Shown piece by piece: positions 15,765 through 23,700 of a DNA stretch of 36,177 bases. This stretch comes from Symploca sp. SIO1C2 (GTDB lineage: Bacteria; Cyanobacteriota; Cyanobacteriia; Cyanobacteriales; Coleofasciculaceae): positions 1 through 36,177 of the forward strand of contig JAAHFP010000057.1 of NCBI GenBank assembly GCA_010672925.1, read 5' to 3'. The notes below the pieces were generated by a model. It was given only the letters and a program-made list of their open reading frames with translations. It made no database searches and was not told the origin of the DNA. Numbering within the stretch: the stretch's first letter is position 1; each line of letters begins with the position of its first letter. The position numbers and the translations under genes are program-made.

Positions 15765-17585
15765 TTACCGAATCAACGGATAAACATCCTCTCTGATTAG
15801 GTCTGTAGAAGTTTTTCCCTCAGCCTTGTGACACCGGTTATGATACTGGTTGTCTATGCCATGCTTGATGTTGTGGTCACTAACCAGCAGTGGATGACTC
15901 TCAATAAAGTCCTTAACAGCCTGATTATTAACACCAGCTAAGTCCCGAACTGCTCGAATATTGATTGACCACTTGCGATCGCGATTACTCTCAGAAGGGA
16001 ACTGGTCATTCCAAGCCATAATAGCCTCAATAGCTCGTCTCACCCGTTCGGAGGTCGCTCCTGTTCCCTTGACTGGTGCTTTGTACTCACCCTCACCAAA
16101 CAGTTCAGCCTTACTCACACAAGCCCAGTCCCGTGATGGTTGCTTGGGGGTCAGCTTCCTTTCAGGTTTTGGTTGTTGTACTTCGGGTATGGTGGATGTT
16201 TCGGTGGTTTGCGGATTTTGGAGCAGTTTCAATAACTGATTGAATTTCTCTTCAGTTTGCTGTTGGTAAGCTTCAAACTTTTGCTCTAATTGGCTGAGAG
16301 AGGGATTATCCATTGATTCTGTCTCCTGTTCCTTTTGTTCAGTGGGTTGTGATTGGATTGTTAAAGCAATACGGGCTAGCTCGAACACCTTATGCATTGT
16401 TTCGGCTTGGTTTGGCATTCCCCACAGCTCCTCCCATTCATCTAGCTGCTTTCTATCTTCAGGTAGTAAGCGTGTGCGGGATAGCTGGTTTGATGGTACA
16501 GTTGTTTTTTGGGGTTGAAAGAAAGGAACCTCACCCTTGATGTGGTAACTCATATATCCCAGCGTGGTGACTAAGTGCTGTAATTCACGGTCAATTTTCT
16601 TCAGACGCTTTTGGTCATCAGGATCAACATCAATAAAGTGACCTGCTAACTTAGAAGCAAACAGCATTTGACGCGCTGGTGACCCAGAACAATCCCTCTT
16701 GGTAGCGATCGCTAAATAGGCTGACTTAAGAGCTGTATTGTTGATATCAGCTTCCTCATCCTCCAGACGGTCTTCAACTTCATTACGTGGTGGTAAAATC
16801 TCTTCAAATTCCGCCTTGACCACACGATTGAGCCGTTTGTTTGAAAGCTTATCTATAATGCGATTCTGCTTGGGAATATCCCCAGACGCTTCTTTTCTAG
16901 CTGTCTTGAGTATGGTTTTCAGGTCTGGATTAGCTCTAAATTTTTTGAATGCTTTCAAAAATTCATCAACCGGTACAAGCAAAGAGATGGGGAAAACTGG
17001 CTCCTCACCTCGCTTTTTTCCCTGACCCTCGAATTGAACCTGATATTCTTCACCCTCAACAGGAGTGAACTTAGCACGCGCAACAATTTCATGAGGTCGT
17101 CTGCCAGATACAGCTATTAAACCAGCACCAATCTCCCAAGGGTTAGGACTTTGTAGGAGCTTATAGCCAGTCTCAATCTGATGTGTAGGGTCTACTTCGA
17201 TATTCTGCTGTAATCTTTTGTAGACGCGATTAGAAGCATTACGCTCATCCCATTCAAGCGCATTCAAACCACAGTAACGAAAAAAGTAGTGTTTAAGTAC
17301 TTTGGAGCCATCCCGTTTCGTCTCTTGGTAAGCGTTTTCACCATCAACCAAAGTAATTTGACGGATTAATTTGTAGTACCCAGCCTGACTCATCTTAGTT
17401 CCGACGGATTTAGCGCTGTAGCGACCTCTGAGATATTCGTTCTCAGCGCTGGCAATAGAAGCGATATCCTCCTCTCCCATCAAACCATCCAAAGCGTTAT
17501 AGATACCTAATGCCCTAGTTTCTAGGTCACTCAAGCAGCTAACTGACTCGTAAATTAAGAGTGCTTGTTCAAGTGTCTTAGTCAT
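15765..17585 (-). CDS. Telomere resolvase (protelomerase)-like protein, R copy
   Basis: 606 residues, a close paralogue of the protein at 3506-5353. The core motifs are kept: SGRRPHEIVARAKF, GQGKKRGE, LAGHFIDVDP, and GYMSYHI in place of GYMGYHI. The main change is a shorter linker: TSTIPEVQQPKPER here, versus a Thr/Glu/Val-rich stretch in L. Both appear intact, so both may be active. The start codon again abuts an ACCGGT site. Homology between the blocks ends at the stop codon. The gene lies next to the defence island on one side and diverges from a recombinase on the other. Confidence 0.75.
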   Translation of the reverse strand: MTKTLEQALLIYESVSCLSDLETRALGIYNALDGLMGEEDIASIASAENEYLRGRYSAKSVGTKMSQAGYYKLIRQITLVDGENAYQETKRDGSKVLKHYFFRYCGLNALEWDERNASNRVYKRLQQNIEVDPTHQIETGYKLLQSPNPWEIGAGLIAVSGRRPHEIVARAKFTPVEGEEYQVQFEGQGKKRGEEPVFPISLLVPVDEFLKAFKKFRANPDLKTILKTARKEASGDIPKQNRIIDKLSNKRLNRVVKAEFEEILPPRNEVEDRLEDEEADINNTALKSAYLAIATKRDCSGSPARQMLFASKLAGHFIDVDPDDQKRLKKIDRELQHLVTTLGYMSYHIKGEVPFFQPQKTTVPSNQLSRTRLLPEDRKQLDEWEELWGMPNQAETMHKVFELARIALTIQSQPTEQKEQETESMDNPSLSQLEQKFEAYQQQTEEKFNQLLKLLQNPQTTETSTIPEVQQPKPERKLTPKQPSRDWACVSKAELFGEGEYKAPVKGTGATSERVRRAIEAIMAWNDQFPSESNRDRKWSINIRAVRDLAGVNNQAVKDFIESHPLLVSDHNIKHGIDNQYHNRCHKAEGKTSTDLIREDVYPLIR

Positions 17586-17586
17586 T

Positions 17587-17663
17587 ACCGGTTATCAATT
17601 TATCTTACCGGTTACAATATAACGTTACCGGTAATGTCATGTCAAGTATTTTATATAACCGGT
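17587..17663. promoter_or_regulatory. Four ACCGGT operators in the divergent region (R)
   Basis: ACCGGT starts at 17587, 17607, 17627 and 17658, with spacings of 20, 20 and 31. This is the mirror image of the L region, with all four sites and their spacing kept while nearby bases have changed. Conservation of spacing supports a working binding array. Confidence 0.7.
17616..17645 (-). promoter_or_regulatory. Predicted sigma-70-type promoter of protelomerase R
   Basis: On the minus strand, TTGACA (17645-17640) and TATATT (17621-17616) are 18 bp apart, identical in layout to the L copy. An ACCGGT site (17627-17632) sits in the spacer. Confidence 0.6.
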
Positions 17664-17704
17664 AATGAAATGATAGTTTGAGACTAATACTCAGGATATG
17701 TGTC

Positions 17705-18370
17705 ATGAAGATAGACCGCCACGGGAAGGCTAAAATTTTGTCTCAACAAGAGATTCAGCTACTCTTCAGTGAGGGGTTTCAAACTAGTCGCGATCGCGCT
17801 TTGTTCGGCATCTGTTTATTCTGTGCCTGTCGAGTGAGAGAAGCTTGTACTCTACGAACTGGGGATGTCTATGATAACTCTGGTATGGTCTTACCCAAAC
17901 TGATAATTCGCAAAGGTAACACCAAAGGAAAGTTAGCAACTCGCACTATCCCCATCATCTCTGATTTGAGAACACTATTAACCACCTACTACCCAAACGC
18001 AGGGACTGTTTATCTCTTCCCTGGTCGTTTTGGTGAATATCTCCAGCCTGACTCAGCAGACAAAATCTTGAGAAAAGCTTGTAAACGGGTGGGGTTAATC
18101 GGTGTGAGTAGCCACAGTTTCCGCAGGACAGCACTAACCCAGATGAGTGACAATGGGACACCACTGAGGGTAATCCAAGAGGTGTCGGGTCACCGAAACC
18201 TGCAACAACTCCAAGCCTACATTGAGGTTAGAGATGAGCAAGTCTTAGGAGCAGTCACAGGACTAAGCCTACTTTCCCCAGTCGAAAATGAGTCCGGAAA
18301 AACCCTATTTTCCGGACTCAACACCCATCTCACCCACAATGACCATACCCAGACTACTCAGAAGCCATAG
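17705..18370 (+). CDS. Small tyrosine recombinase (catalytic domain only, R copy)
   Basis: 221 residues from the ATG at 17705 (AGGA about 8 bases upstream). It is a close copy of the gene at 2721-3386 with the same catalytic set: R in CRVREA, HSFRRTAL, SGHRNLQQ and the tyrosine in LQAYIEV. It lacks an arm or core-binding domain. It diverges from protelomerase R. Its end overlaps the convergent GIY-YIG gene by 17 bases. A HIP1 octamer (17790-17797) in this copy is absent from the L copy. Confidence 0.8.
   Translation: MKIDRHGKAKILSQQEIQLLFSEGFQTSRDRALFGICLFCACRVREACTLRTGDVYDNSGMVLPKLIIRKGNTKGKLATRTIPIISDLRTLLTTYYPNAGTVYLFPGRFGEYLQPDSADKILRKACKRVGLIGVSSHSFRRTALTQMSDNGTPLRVIQEVSGHRNLQQLQAYIEVRDEQVLGAVTGLSLLSPVENESGKTLFSGLNTHLTHNDHTQTTQKP
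18290..18319. terminator. 12-bp stem hairpin, R copy
   Basis: The stem GAGTCCGGAAAA/TTTTCCGGACTC is identical to that at 2772-2801, but the loop is ACCCTA instead of TGGCTG. The stem is unchanged although the loop has changed in a coding region, which suggests selection on the RNA or DNA structure. Confidence 0.6.
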
Positions 18371-18857
18371 CCATTAATGATTCTTGTGGTGGCGAAGGAG
18401 TACTGTTGTTGGGTGTGATTTTTGGCAAGCATCCAGAAAGCACCACAATGAGCCATAAAGCCCCGATACTTGCCATTGCTAAAGCAATTCGATTCTTAGT
18501 CCATCTCATACCCTTCCTCAAGCTCAAATTAGGCAAGCTTGGCCAAGTGAAAACGACCGTATCTTGATACTCTATTCTGACTTTCTTGAGAGTCCTTTTA
18601 TCGAAAGAAAACCACTCATTGTGGACTCTGTAGCTAGCAAACTTCTCATGGAGATAACCTTCATCAGCTGTGACATCATCAGTCTCAAACCAATCAATCA
18701 GCTCTAAAGGGAATGGTGACTGAGAACTGTTTAATTCAGCAAACCTGGCTTCTACTGAGCGCGTTGTTAGCCCTATCTTGTATCTATCAGTTCCTACGGC
18801 GCGGATGAGATAGATGTAACCTGGTTTGTTTCTGTAGGCGCTGTCATCAAATACCAT
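18354..18857 (-). CDS. GIY-YIG nuclease-domain protein with C-terminal membrane segment (R copy)
   Basis: 167 residues. The N-terminal GIY-YIG (T5orf172-type) motifs match the L copy (GYIYLI, YKIG, RSVEARFAEL, YLHEKF, NEWFSF). The middle linker differs (TWPSLPNLSLRKGMRWTK), and the membrane helix ALAMASIGALWLIVVLSG is kept. The gene starts 2 bases after the ATPase stop. It is the last gene of the minus-strand operon that begins at 23546. Confidence 0.75.
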   Translation of the reverse strand: MVFDDSAYRNKPGYIYLIRAVGTDRYKIGLTTRSVEARFAELNSSQSPFPLELIDWFETDDVTADEGYLHEKFASYRVHNEWFSFDKRTLKKVRIEYQDTVVFTWPSLPNLSLRKGMRWTKNRIALAMASIGALWLIVVLSGCLPKITPNNSTPSPPQESLMAMASE

Positions 18858-18859
18858 CC

Positions 18860-21001
18860 CTACACCTCCACAGCTAACTCATCTTTACGCAATTTTCTCT
18901 TGCATCCTGGACAATAGTAGCGTCCATCTTTCCTCTGTCTTAATTCCACATCAGGGTGATTTTTACAGATAGTTTTGGCTGTGTGACGGCTAGGGACGCT
19001 ACCCCCTACATGGGGAATTACGGACGGGGGGTCAGATTTCGCCGCCATCTCTTGCTGTGTAATGATTTCACCCTTAGCGCTTTTTGGCTCTTGCCCAAGC
19101 TGTAACACTCCGTAAGGCTCAAGTTTGGCGTTTTTTTGTCCCTCTACAAACTCTTGGCTACTAACAGAAACTGAGAAACTTTTTCCTATTAGAGGTGAAT
19201 CGCTACCAATTTCAATTGAGTCGGCAACAGGTAACTCATACCATTGTGGGTTCTTACCAGGAATTACACATAACCCAAAGTAGTGCTTTTTGTTATCATC
19301 AAGCCACTCGTTCTTACCTTCATACACTGAAGATATCTCATTGTATTGCTTGAGCAAGATATCCCTCTTTAACTCAAGCGATGGATTGTTTTTGATGGCA
19401 TCTAGAGCACTTCCACCTTGGTAGAAGGCTATCATTTGAGCCATGTCTGACCACTGAAAACCAGCACGACTCACCTTGGGATTTTGACCAATCAAGATTA
19501 ACTTCATTCCCAGGTGACGAATTCTAGAAATTAGGTTGAGAAACTGTCCTTTATCTTCCTTCTCTAACTGGGTGTCAATCTCATCTAGGATGTCTAAAGT
19601 AACTGGGGAATGAACCTTAGTAACTTCCCTATCTTTCATTTGAGCAGTAATCATTGAAAGAGCTTGCTTTAGTTCTCTACCTGACTTACTAACCTTGGGG
19701 ATACCCCAGTGGTCTTGGTCACTGCCATGCTGTGGGTCATGAAGCCTGATATACCAAGAAAGAGTAGTGACTATCCTTGATAGGAGGTATCGAGCGCAAA
19801 CACCCTTACCATCCCCAGTGGCTCCCATGATTCTGACAGTTCCCTTTCGGGACATCTCACGGATTACTTGGGTAGCTAACTTGTCTAGTGGGGTGAGCAA
19901 GCGCTTAAGTTCATCTTGCTTAATAGCCGGTTCACGACGGAAGCTGAGAACCAATAAATCAGCTATCTCAAGTTTGCGGACGCTTACGATTTTGTGGATA
20001 CCTAGGCTTCTAGCAATGTCCTCTGAATACCTCTGTAAATCCCTCTTTAGGGCTTCTACTGGTGTTGATTGGCTGTAACCATATCCCACATCTACAGACC
20101 CGTCTGAGCGCTTCTGGTAGCCTTTTATTGACAAGGGGACTTGCAAGTTATCCCAAGTCCAGCGGCCAATGTCGTTGGCTATTTTCCCCTCAATGGCATA
20201 GCCAAATTGACCATACTCAGGCTCGGTTAGGTCACCAGCTAATTGTTGCTGGAGCCTTGCTACCTTCTCATTTAAAGTTTCAATCTGGGTGAGCAAAAGA
20301 CCGCGCTCAATTTCCCAAGCTCCTTGAGCCTCCCCAATCCGCTTGTTGAATTCACCCGTGAGTCCCATTATGTAAGCTTTTCTGTCTTGATGCCTATACG
20401 CTACCTCACCAGCCCAAGCCTTGTACTTCTCACTTATTGACATTGCCTCAGCATAGATGACTTCACCTTCCTCTAAGAGTGCTCTGTATTTACTTTTGAG
20501 CGCTTCTCTATCCTGAGTGATATATTCCTGAACCTTCTGCTGTACCTCGCTTTCAAGCTCATTGGAGTAAGATTCCTCATACTCAATAACCTGTTCTGAG
20601 AGCTTGGCTTGCTGTGAAGAAGATACTGCTAATTGTGCTTGAGTAAATTGAAGTGATTCTTTCAGATTACAGTTCTCTGTTTTCAAACTCGACAGTAAAT
20701 TTTCCACTCTCGATAATTCAGTTTTCAATTTAGCTAAGCACTTAGAAAGTTTGCTGTTATCTGTTTGAACGTTCTGTAATTTCTTCAGTTCCGAGTTGGC
20801 CAAACCTAGTTTATTGTCTAGTTGTTTGACTTTCTGATTAGCTTTTCGGTGAATGAATTCGCTCGATATTACTGTTACAGGTATCGCTCCCAGACTACTC
20901 AAAGCTACCAGTTTGATAGTAGGCTTGAGCAGTCCTGTTGTCAGTGCTAAAACCGTTAAGCTGAATCCAGTTAATCCACCAATGATTATCTGCTTTCTCA
21001 T
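18860..21001 (-). CDS. Membrane-anchored coiled-coil P-loop ATPase, HerA/FtsK-like (R copy)
   Basis: 713 residues, the same length and layout as the L copy: two N-terminal hydrophobic segments, long coiled coil, ATPase, C-terminal CxxC zinc-ribbon-like tail. The coiled coil between about 55 and 100 has diverged most. Walker A reads GATGDGKG: residue 400 is glycine (GGT at 19804-19802) instead of serine as in L. That residue normally binds the Mg ion, so ATP turnover may be weakened, although the lysine and the Walker B LDILDEID remain. The start is 3 bases after the coiled-coil gene's stop. Confidence 0.75.
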   Translation of the reverse strand: MRKQIIIGGLTGFSLTVLALTTGLLKPTIKLVALSSLGAIPVTVISSEFIHRKANQKVKQLDNKLGLANSELKKLQNVQTDNSKLSKCLAKLKTELSRVENLLSSLKTENCNLKESLQFTQAQLAVSSSQQAKLSEQVIEYEESYSNELESEVQQKVQEYITQDREALKSKYRALLEEGEVIYAEAMSISEKYKAWAGEVAYRHQDRKAYIMGLTGEFNKRIGEAQGAWEIERGLLLTQIETLNEKVARLQQQLAGDLTEPEYGQFGYAIEGKIANDIGRWTWDNLQVPLSIKGYQKRSDGSVDVGYGYSQSTPVEALKRDLQRYSEDIARSLGIHKIVSVRKLEIADLLVLSFRREPAIKQDELKRLLTPLDKLATQVIREMSRKGTVRIMGATGDGKGVCARYLLSRIVTTLSWYIRLHDPQHGSDQDHWGIPKVSKSGRELKQALSMITAQMKDREVTKVHSPVTLDILDEIDTQLEKEDKGQFLNLISRIRHLGMKLILIGQNPKVSRAGFQWSDMAQMIAFYQGGSALDAIKNNPSLELKRDILLKQYNEISSVYEGKNEWLDDNKKHYFGLCVIPGKNPQWYELPVADSIEIGSDSPLIGKSFSVSVSSQEFVEGQKNAKLEPYGVLQLGQEPKSAKGEIITQQEMAAKSDPPSVIPHVGGSVPSRHTAKTICKNHPDVELRQRKDGRYYCPGCKRKLRKDELAVEV

Positions 21002-21004
21002 TGC

Positions 21005-21670
21005 TTATACTTGGGGTGTTAGTAGTAGTTTAAATTCGGCTAATTTGGTCTGCTTCTCTTGAGTTTGCAGTTGCGCTAACTCAGCACCTGCTTTAGCTTG
21101 AGCGAGTTTTTCCGACAGTTCTTTTTCTGTTTGATCTGCGATTGATTGGGCTGTACTTGTGCGTAATTTAGCAGTTCCCAGTTCAATATTTTTCTGTTGG
21201 TTATTTTGCAGTTGAATTTGATAGTCTGTTAAGTCAGATTTAACTTTCTCGTATGCAGTAGCAGCTTGAACTCCAGCACCGAAAGTTTTAGCTTTCTTAC
21301 CCTCAACTAGAAGCCTTTCACGGGTTAAATCAAATGCTTTCCCTGTTAGTTGTACAGCGCGTGTTGCACCCTCGTATATTCTGCTAGCTTTGATAAACTC
21401 ACCAAGAGATACTTGTGGTAAACTATCAGGCGGGTTTAGCGGGTCTTTAACGCGATAATCAGCAGGCTGGAACTCTGGTAATTCATCCTGCACACTTTCC
21501 ACACCGAGGGGATTCAACCCACTCATCTCACTGTATTGAGCAGCGTCTTTGACTTGTTTGACAGTATTCTGGACTGCTTTTACTGTAGAAGCTGCTTTTG
21601 AAACAGTTTTCTTAGCGAGAGTCTTTCCTCTACGCTGTGAAGCATTCTTACTTAGGCTTGGTCTTGGCAT
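21005..21670 (-). CDS. Basic/coiled-coil hypothetical protein
   Basis: 221 residues. The N-terminus is very basic (MPRPSLSKNASQRRGKTLAKK), a possible nucleic-acid contact. A Pro-rich middle (ESVQDELPEFQPADYRV...NPPDSLPQV) leads to a long helical coiled coil (about 95-215) rich in Ala, Gln, Lys and Glu. No enzymatic motif is visible. The gene overlaps the upstream 61-residue gene by 19 bases and is followed 3 bases later by the coiled-coil ATPase, so it may form a structural partner of that motor. The end of a second copy is at 1-77. Confidence 0.65.
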   Translation of the reverse strand: MPRPSLSKNASQRRGKTLAKKTVSKAASTVKAVQNTVKQVKDAAQYSEMSGLNPLGVESVQDELPEFQPADYRVKDPLNPPDSLPQVSLGEFIKASRIYEGATRAVQLTGKAFDLTRERLLVEGKKAKTFGAGVQAATAYEKVKSDLTDYQIQLQNNQQKNIELGTAKLRTSTAQSIADQTEKELSEKLAQAKAGAELAQLQTQEKQTKLAEFKLLLTPQV

Positions 21671-21837
21671 CTTAAATCCTCCGATTTGTGGGTAAATATT
21701 CCATGTTTCACTTGCAAATTTTGCTGGGTAGTATCTATTGTTTCAAGTAAATCAAGTAGATAATCATCAAAATCAAACTGTTCAAATGTTTCCTCTACTT
21801 GGTCTTGGTCTACTTGTCTTGTGGCTTCTTCCTCCAT
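21652..21837 (-). CDS. Small acidic hypothetical protein
   Basis: 61 residues, acidic (MEEEATRQVDQDQVEETFEQFDFDDYLLDLLETID). No family is recognised. The stop overlaps the next gene by 19 bases, suggesting translational coupling. No Shine-Dalgarno is seen before the ATG. Instead a hairpin (21845-21865) lies just upstream, so initiation may depend on structure. A real but poorly supported gene. Confidence 0.45.
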   Translation of the reverse strand: MEEEATRQVDQDQVEETFEQFDFDDYLLDLLETIDTTQQNLQVKHGIFTHKSEDLRCQDQA

Positions 21838-21844
21838 AGAATTA

Positions 21845-21865
21845 AGCCGGGAGTTGCACCCGGCT
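21845..21865 (-). terminator. GC-rich hairpin within the minus-strand operon
   Basis: AGCCGGG (21845-21851) and CCCGGCT (21859-21865) pair around a 7-base loop. On the minus strand it is followed by TTAATTCT. It lies 8 bases after the 50-residue gene and 8 bases before the 61-residue gene, so it could be a partial terminator or an attenuator that lowers expression of the distal genes. Confidence 0.5.
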
Positions 21866-21872
21866 ACTGGCT

Positions 21873-22025
21873 CTATCGCTTGCTGATGATTTGGAGATGC
21901 TGGGTAGTAGTCCCGTCAGGGTCAGTGCGAGTGGTGGTTACGTTGACCCACGTCTGGTTACTGGTTTTGGTCTGAGAATACTGGGGTAACGGTGCGAAAT
22001 CTTGTACTGTGGTGGTTTGTGACAT
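21873..22025 (-). CDS. Threonine/glutamine-rich small protein
   Basis: 50 residues beginning MSQTTTVQDFAPLPQYSQTK and ending QHLQIISKR. AAGGA lies about 10 bases upstream of the ATG (22025), which supports the start. There is no membrane segment or recognised domain. The gene sits between the MazG-like gene and the hairpin at 21845. The Thr-rich centre (VNVTTTRTDPDGTTT) suggests a beta-strand structural piece. Confidence 0.5.
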   Translation of the reverse strand: MSQTTTVQDFAPLPQYSQTKTSNQTWVNVTTTRTDPDGTTTQHLQIISKR

Positions 22026-22107
22026 AATTAGTTAGTCCTTTGGTTTTCAAGGGATTGCATTTTGGAGACAGCGCTCGAAGTTTGGACGCCTAGAGCGCTA
22101 CTCTCCA

Positions 22108-22416
22108 TTAAGGGTTATCCAGTTGAGCTACTTTTTGAAGATTCGATACTGCAATATCGCTTAAATTGATTTTCAATTCCGAAGCTAATTGACTCATATT
22201 CCAAAGAATGAAACCCATCACCTCCATAATTTGTAGAGTGGTTTGATAATCCATTTCACCGTCACTCTCATCAATGAGTTGGGTGACCCGCCAAGATAAC
22301 TCACCTGCTTTAGCCGAAACCCCTAACACCCAGGTGATATAGGCTAGCGAGTTTTCAAGATTTGACGGGGGCTGGAAAGTTCTTTCGGCTTGCTGTTGGT
22401 ATTCTGCCAAATTCAT
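22108..22416 (-). CDS. MazG-like protein with degenerate metal site
   Basis: 102 residues. The pattern Y...A..T..., LAYITWVLGVSAKAGEL, ..IMEVMGFILWNMSQLASELKINLSDIAVSNLQKV follows MazG-type nucleotide pyrophosphohydrolases (usual form GLxGEAGE ... ELGDVLWYLAxLAxxLGxxLxEIAxxNxxKL). The usual GEAGE is SAKAGEL here, and the ExxD pair of the second helix reads EVMG, so an acidic metal ligand is missing. It may be a binding or regulatory relative rather than an active enzyme. AGGAGA precedes the ATG at 22416. It belongs to the minus-strand operon. Confidence 0.55.
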   Translation of the reverse strand: MNLAEYQQQAERTFQPPSNLENSLAYITWVLGVSAKAGELSWRVTQLIDESDGEMDYQTTLQIMEVMGFILWNMSQLASELKINLSDIAVSNLQKVAQLDNP

Positions 22417-22494
22417 AGCTGTCTCCTAGGCATTCATGTAAAATAACTGCTTCTTAATTGCTTGGACTGTCTGCAACAACAATATGTAACTGAA

Positions 22495-22809
22495 TCATTT
22501 CATCTCTGAAAATGCTTGATGAATTGCCTGATATTCAGCACGGGAAATGATGAAACCAGGTTTGATGCTAGTGATAACTTTTGCTGCTTGGTGAGCAGAT
22601 TCTAGACTGACCCCAGCTGAGAATAAAAGGATGTCTAGCCTGCTTAAATTGCGCTCCAGTTCTACTTCAGTAGGTTGATAAAGGTAGCACTGGGGATAGT
22701 AAGGTTCATTGTCTATGAAGGCTGTAGCAGTTTCTGAACCTGGTTTTGTCAGTACAGTTTGTGGCATGATTGGTACAGGTATATTCTGTTGGGGTTGCGA
22801 TACTTGCAA
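22495..22809 (-). CDS. Hypothetical protein
   Basis: Up to 104 residues from a TTG at 22809, which has AGGGG about 9 bases upstream; an ATG at 22767 (MPQTVLTKPGSE) would give 90 residues. The N-terminus is Pro/Gln-rich. The C-terminal half is helical (LERNLSRLDILLFSAGVSLESAHQAAKVITS). No family is recognised. A perfect 12-bp palindrome GGGTCGCGACCC (22811-22822) lies just upstream, between this gene and the HTH gene. Confidence 0.5.
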   Translation of the reverse strand: MQVSQPQQNIPVPIMPQTVLTKPGSETATAFIDNEPYYPQCYLYQPTEVELERNLSRLDILLFSAGVSLESAHQAAKVITSIKPGFIISRAEYQAIHQAFSEMK

Positions 22810-22829
22810 TGGGTCGCGACCCCTATCAA

Positions 22830-23546
22830 CTAGGACTTTTTTGCTAAGGGGACATCTCCCTGTAAAATTTGCTGTTTGTCACGCTCCAGAATTGCTCGAC
22901 GCTTCAGCCATTTCTGGGCATTTTTCTTCCGTAGGGTTTGCCATTCCAACTCATCCTGCTGAGTCCACGCTGAGTCCTCAGCTTCCAGTTCTGCTGTGAT
23001 TGAGAGAAAATCCCCGAAATCCTCATCAGCCGCTGAGGAGATAACCTCTAACTCACCTTGCAAGACCTGGACGCGATCTGAAGCTTTGGTGTGAACTGCT
23101 AATCCAGCAAAAGGACTGTCTTCCTGGGTTATGAGGGCTAATCCTCCGGTCACTTCTGGTTGAGATTCTTGTTGAATAGCAACAGCATTTTCATCGTGGA
23201 CTAGCTCTCTGTAAGCCTCTTTTGACTTCATTTCCTTCAGCTTGAGCATCTCAGAGAGAGCAAACTGAGTATAAATACCTTCATTACGGAACTCTGATTC
23301 AGATAGCCAATACCAAACCTCAATCACGTCCTTAACGTATTTGTAAGCCGTCCGCTTGGCTACCTTTAACTGCTGTGCAAGCTCTTTAATGGTGAACCCT
23401 TTGCACTGGGGTGAGTGCATGGATGCACTGTCCATGAGTGCATTGCACTCACCTTGCACTGTGCCTTGCAGTGCATCGTGCAGTGCAGGCTCACTCTTGG
23501 TCGCCTCAATCGTCTCAAATTCAGTCACATCAATCGTTTTAGCCAT
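22830..23546 (-). CDS. HTH DNA-binding protein, first gene of the minus-strand operon
   Basis: 238 residues. A helix-turn-helix at about 50-75 reads FTIKELAQQLKVAKRTAYKYVKD. A long acidic region and a basic, helical C-terminus (LEWQTLRKKNAQKWLKRRAILERDKQQIL) follow. AAGGAG precedes the ATG at 23546. The gene diverges from the RHH regulator gene across 154 bp with short repeats. Its own first 150 bases are packed with TGCA-containing repeats, so it may bind there and control itself. A transcription regulator or replication/partition adaptor is likely; I cannot choose. Confidence 0.6.
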   Translation of the reverse strand: MAKTIDVTEFETIEATKSEPALHDALQGTVQGECNALMDSASMHSPQCKGFTIKELAQQLKVAKRTAYKYVKDVIEVWYWLSESEFRNEGIYTQFALSEMLKLKEMKSKEAYRELVHDENAVAIQQESQPEVTGGLALITQEDSPFAGLAVHTKASDRVQVLQGELEVISSAADEDFGDFLSITAELEAEDSAWTQQDELEWQTLRKKNAQKWLKRRAILERDKQQILQGDVPLAKKS

Positions 23547-23593
23547 TTTGCATTCTCCTTGCAGTGTTATGCAGTGCTGTGCAGTCGTTGCAC
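23402..23593. repeat. TGCA-rich repeat cluster across the HTH gene start
   Basis: About fifteen TGCA cores, mostly as TTGCACT, GTGCAG or TTGCAGTG, occur in 192 bp. They span the first 145 bases of the HTH gene and its upstream region. Many form inverted pairs, such as GAGTGCATTGCACTC. By chance fewer than one would be expected. They may be operator sites embedded in codons. Confidence 0.6.
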
Positions 23594-23619
23594 TATGCCT
23601 TCACATTTGCTAGTATAAA

Positions 23620-23643
23620 CGCAATATCGCAATATCGCAATAT
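23620..23643. repeat. Three tandem CGCAATAT octamers in the divergent regulatory region
   Basis: CGCAATAT is repeated three times without a gap between the HTH gene (minus) and the RHH gene (plus). Exact octamer tandems here suggest a regulator-binding site. No clear promoter boxes were assigned. Confidence 0.55.
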
Positions 23644-23700
23644 AAAAATATCTCACACACAGGATATTTTGATGAAAATGGTTCAATAGAGGTAGATGTA

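Noticed and set aside
1-21081. Inverted duplication as an assembly artefact
   Set aside because: The two blocks differ at many bases and in linker lengths, so they are real separate copies. The 67-bp exact match at base 1 may however explain why the sequence breaks there.
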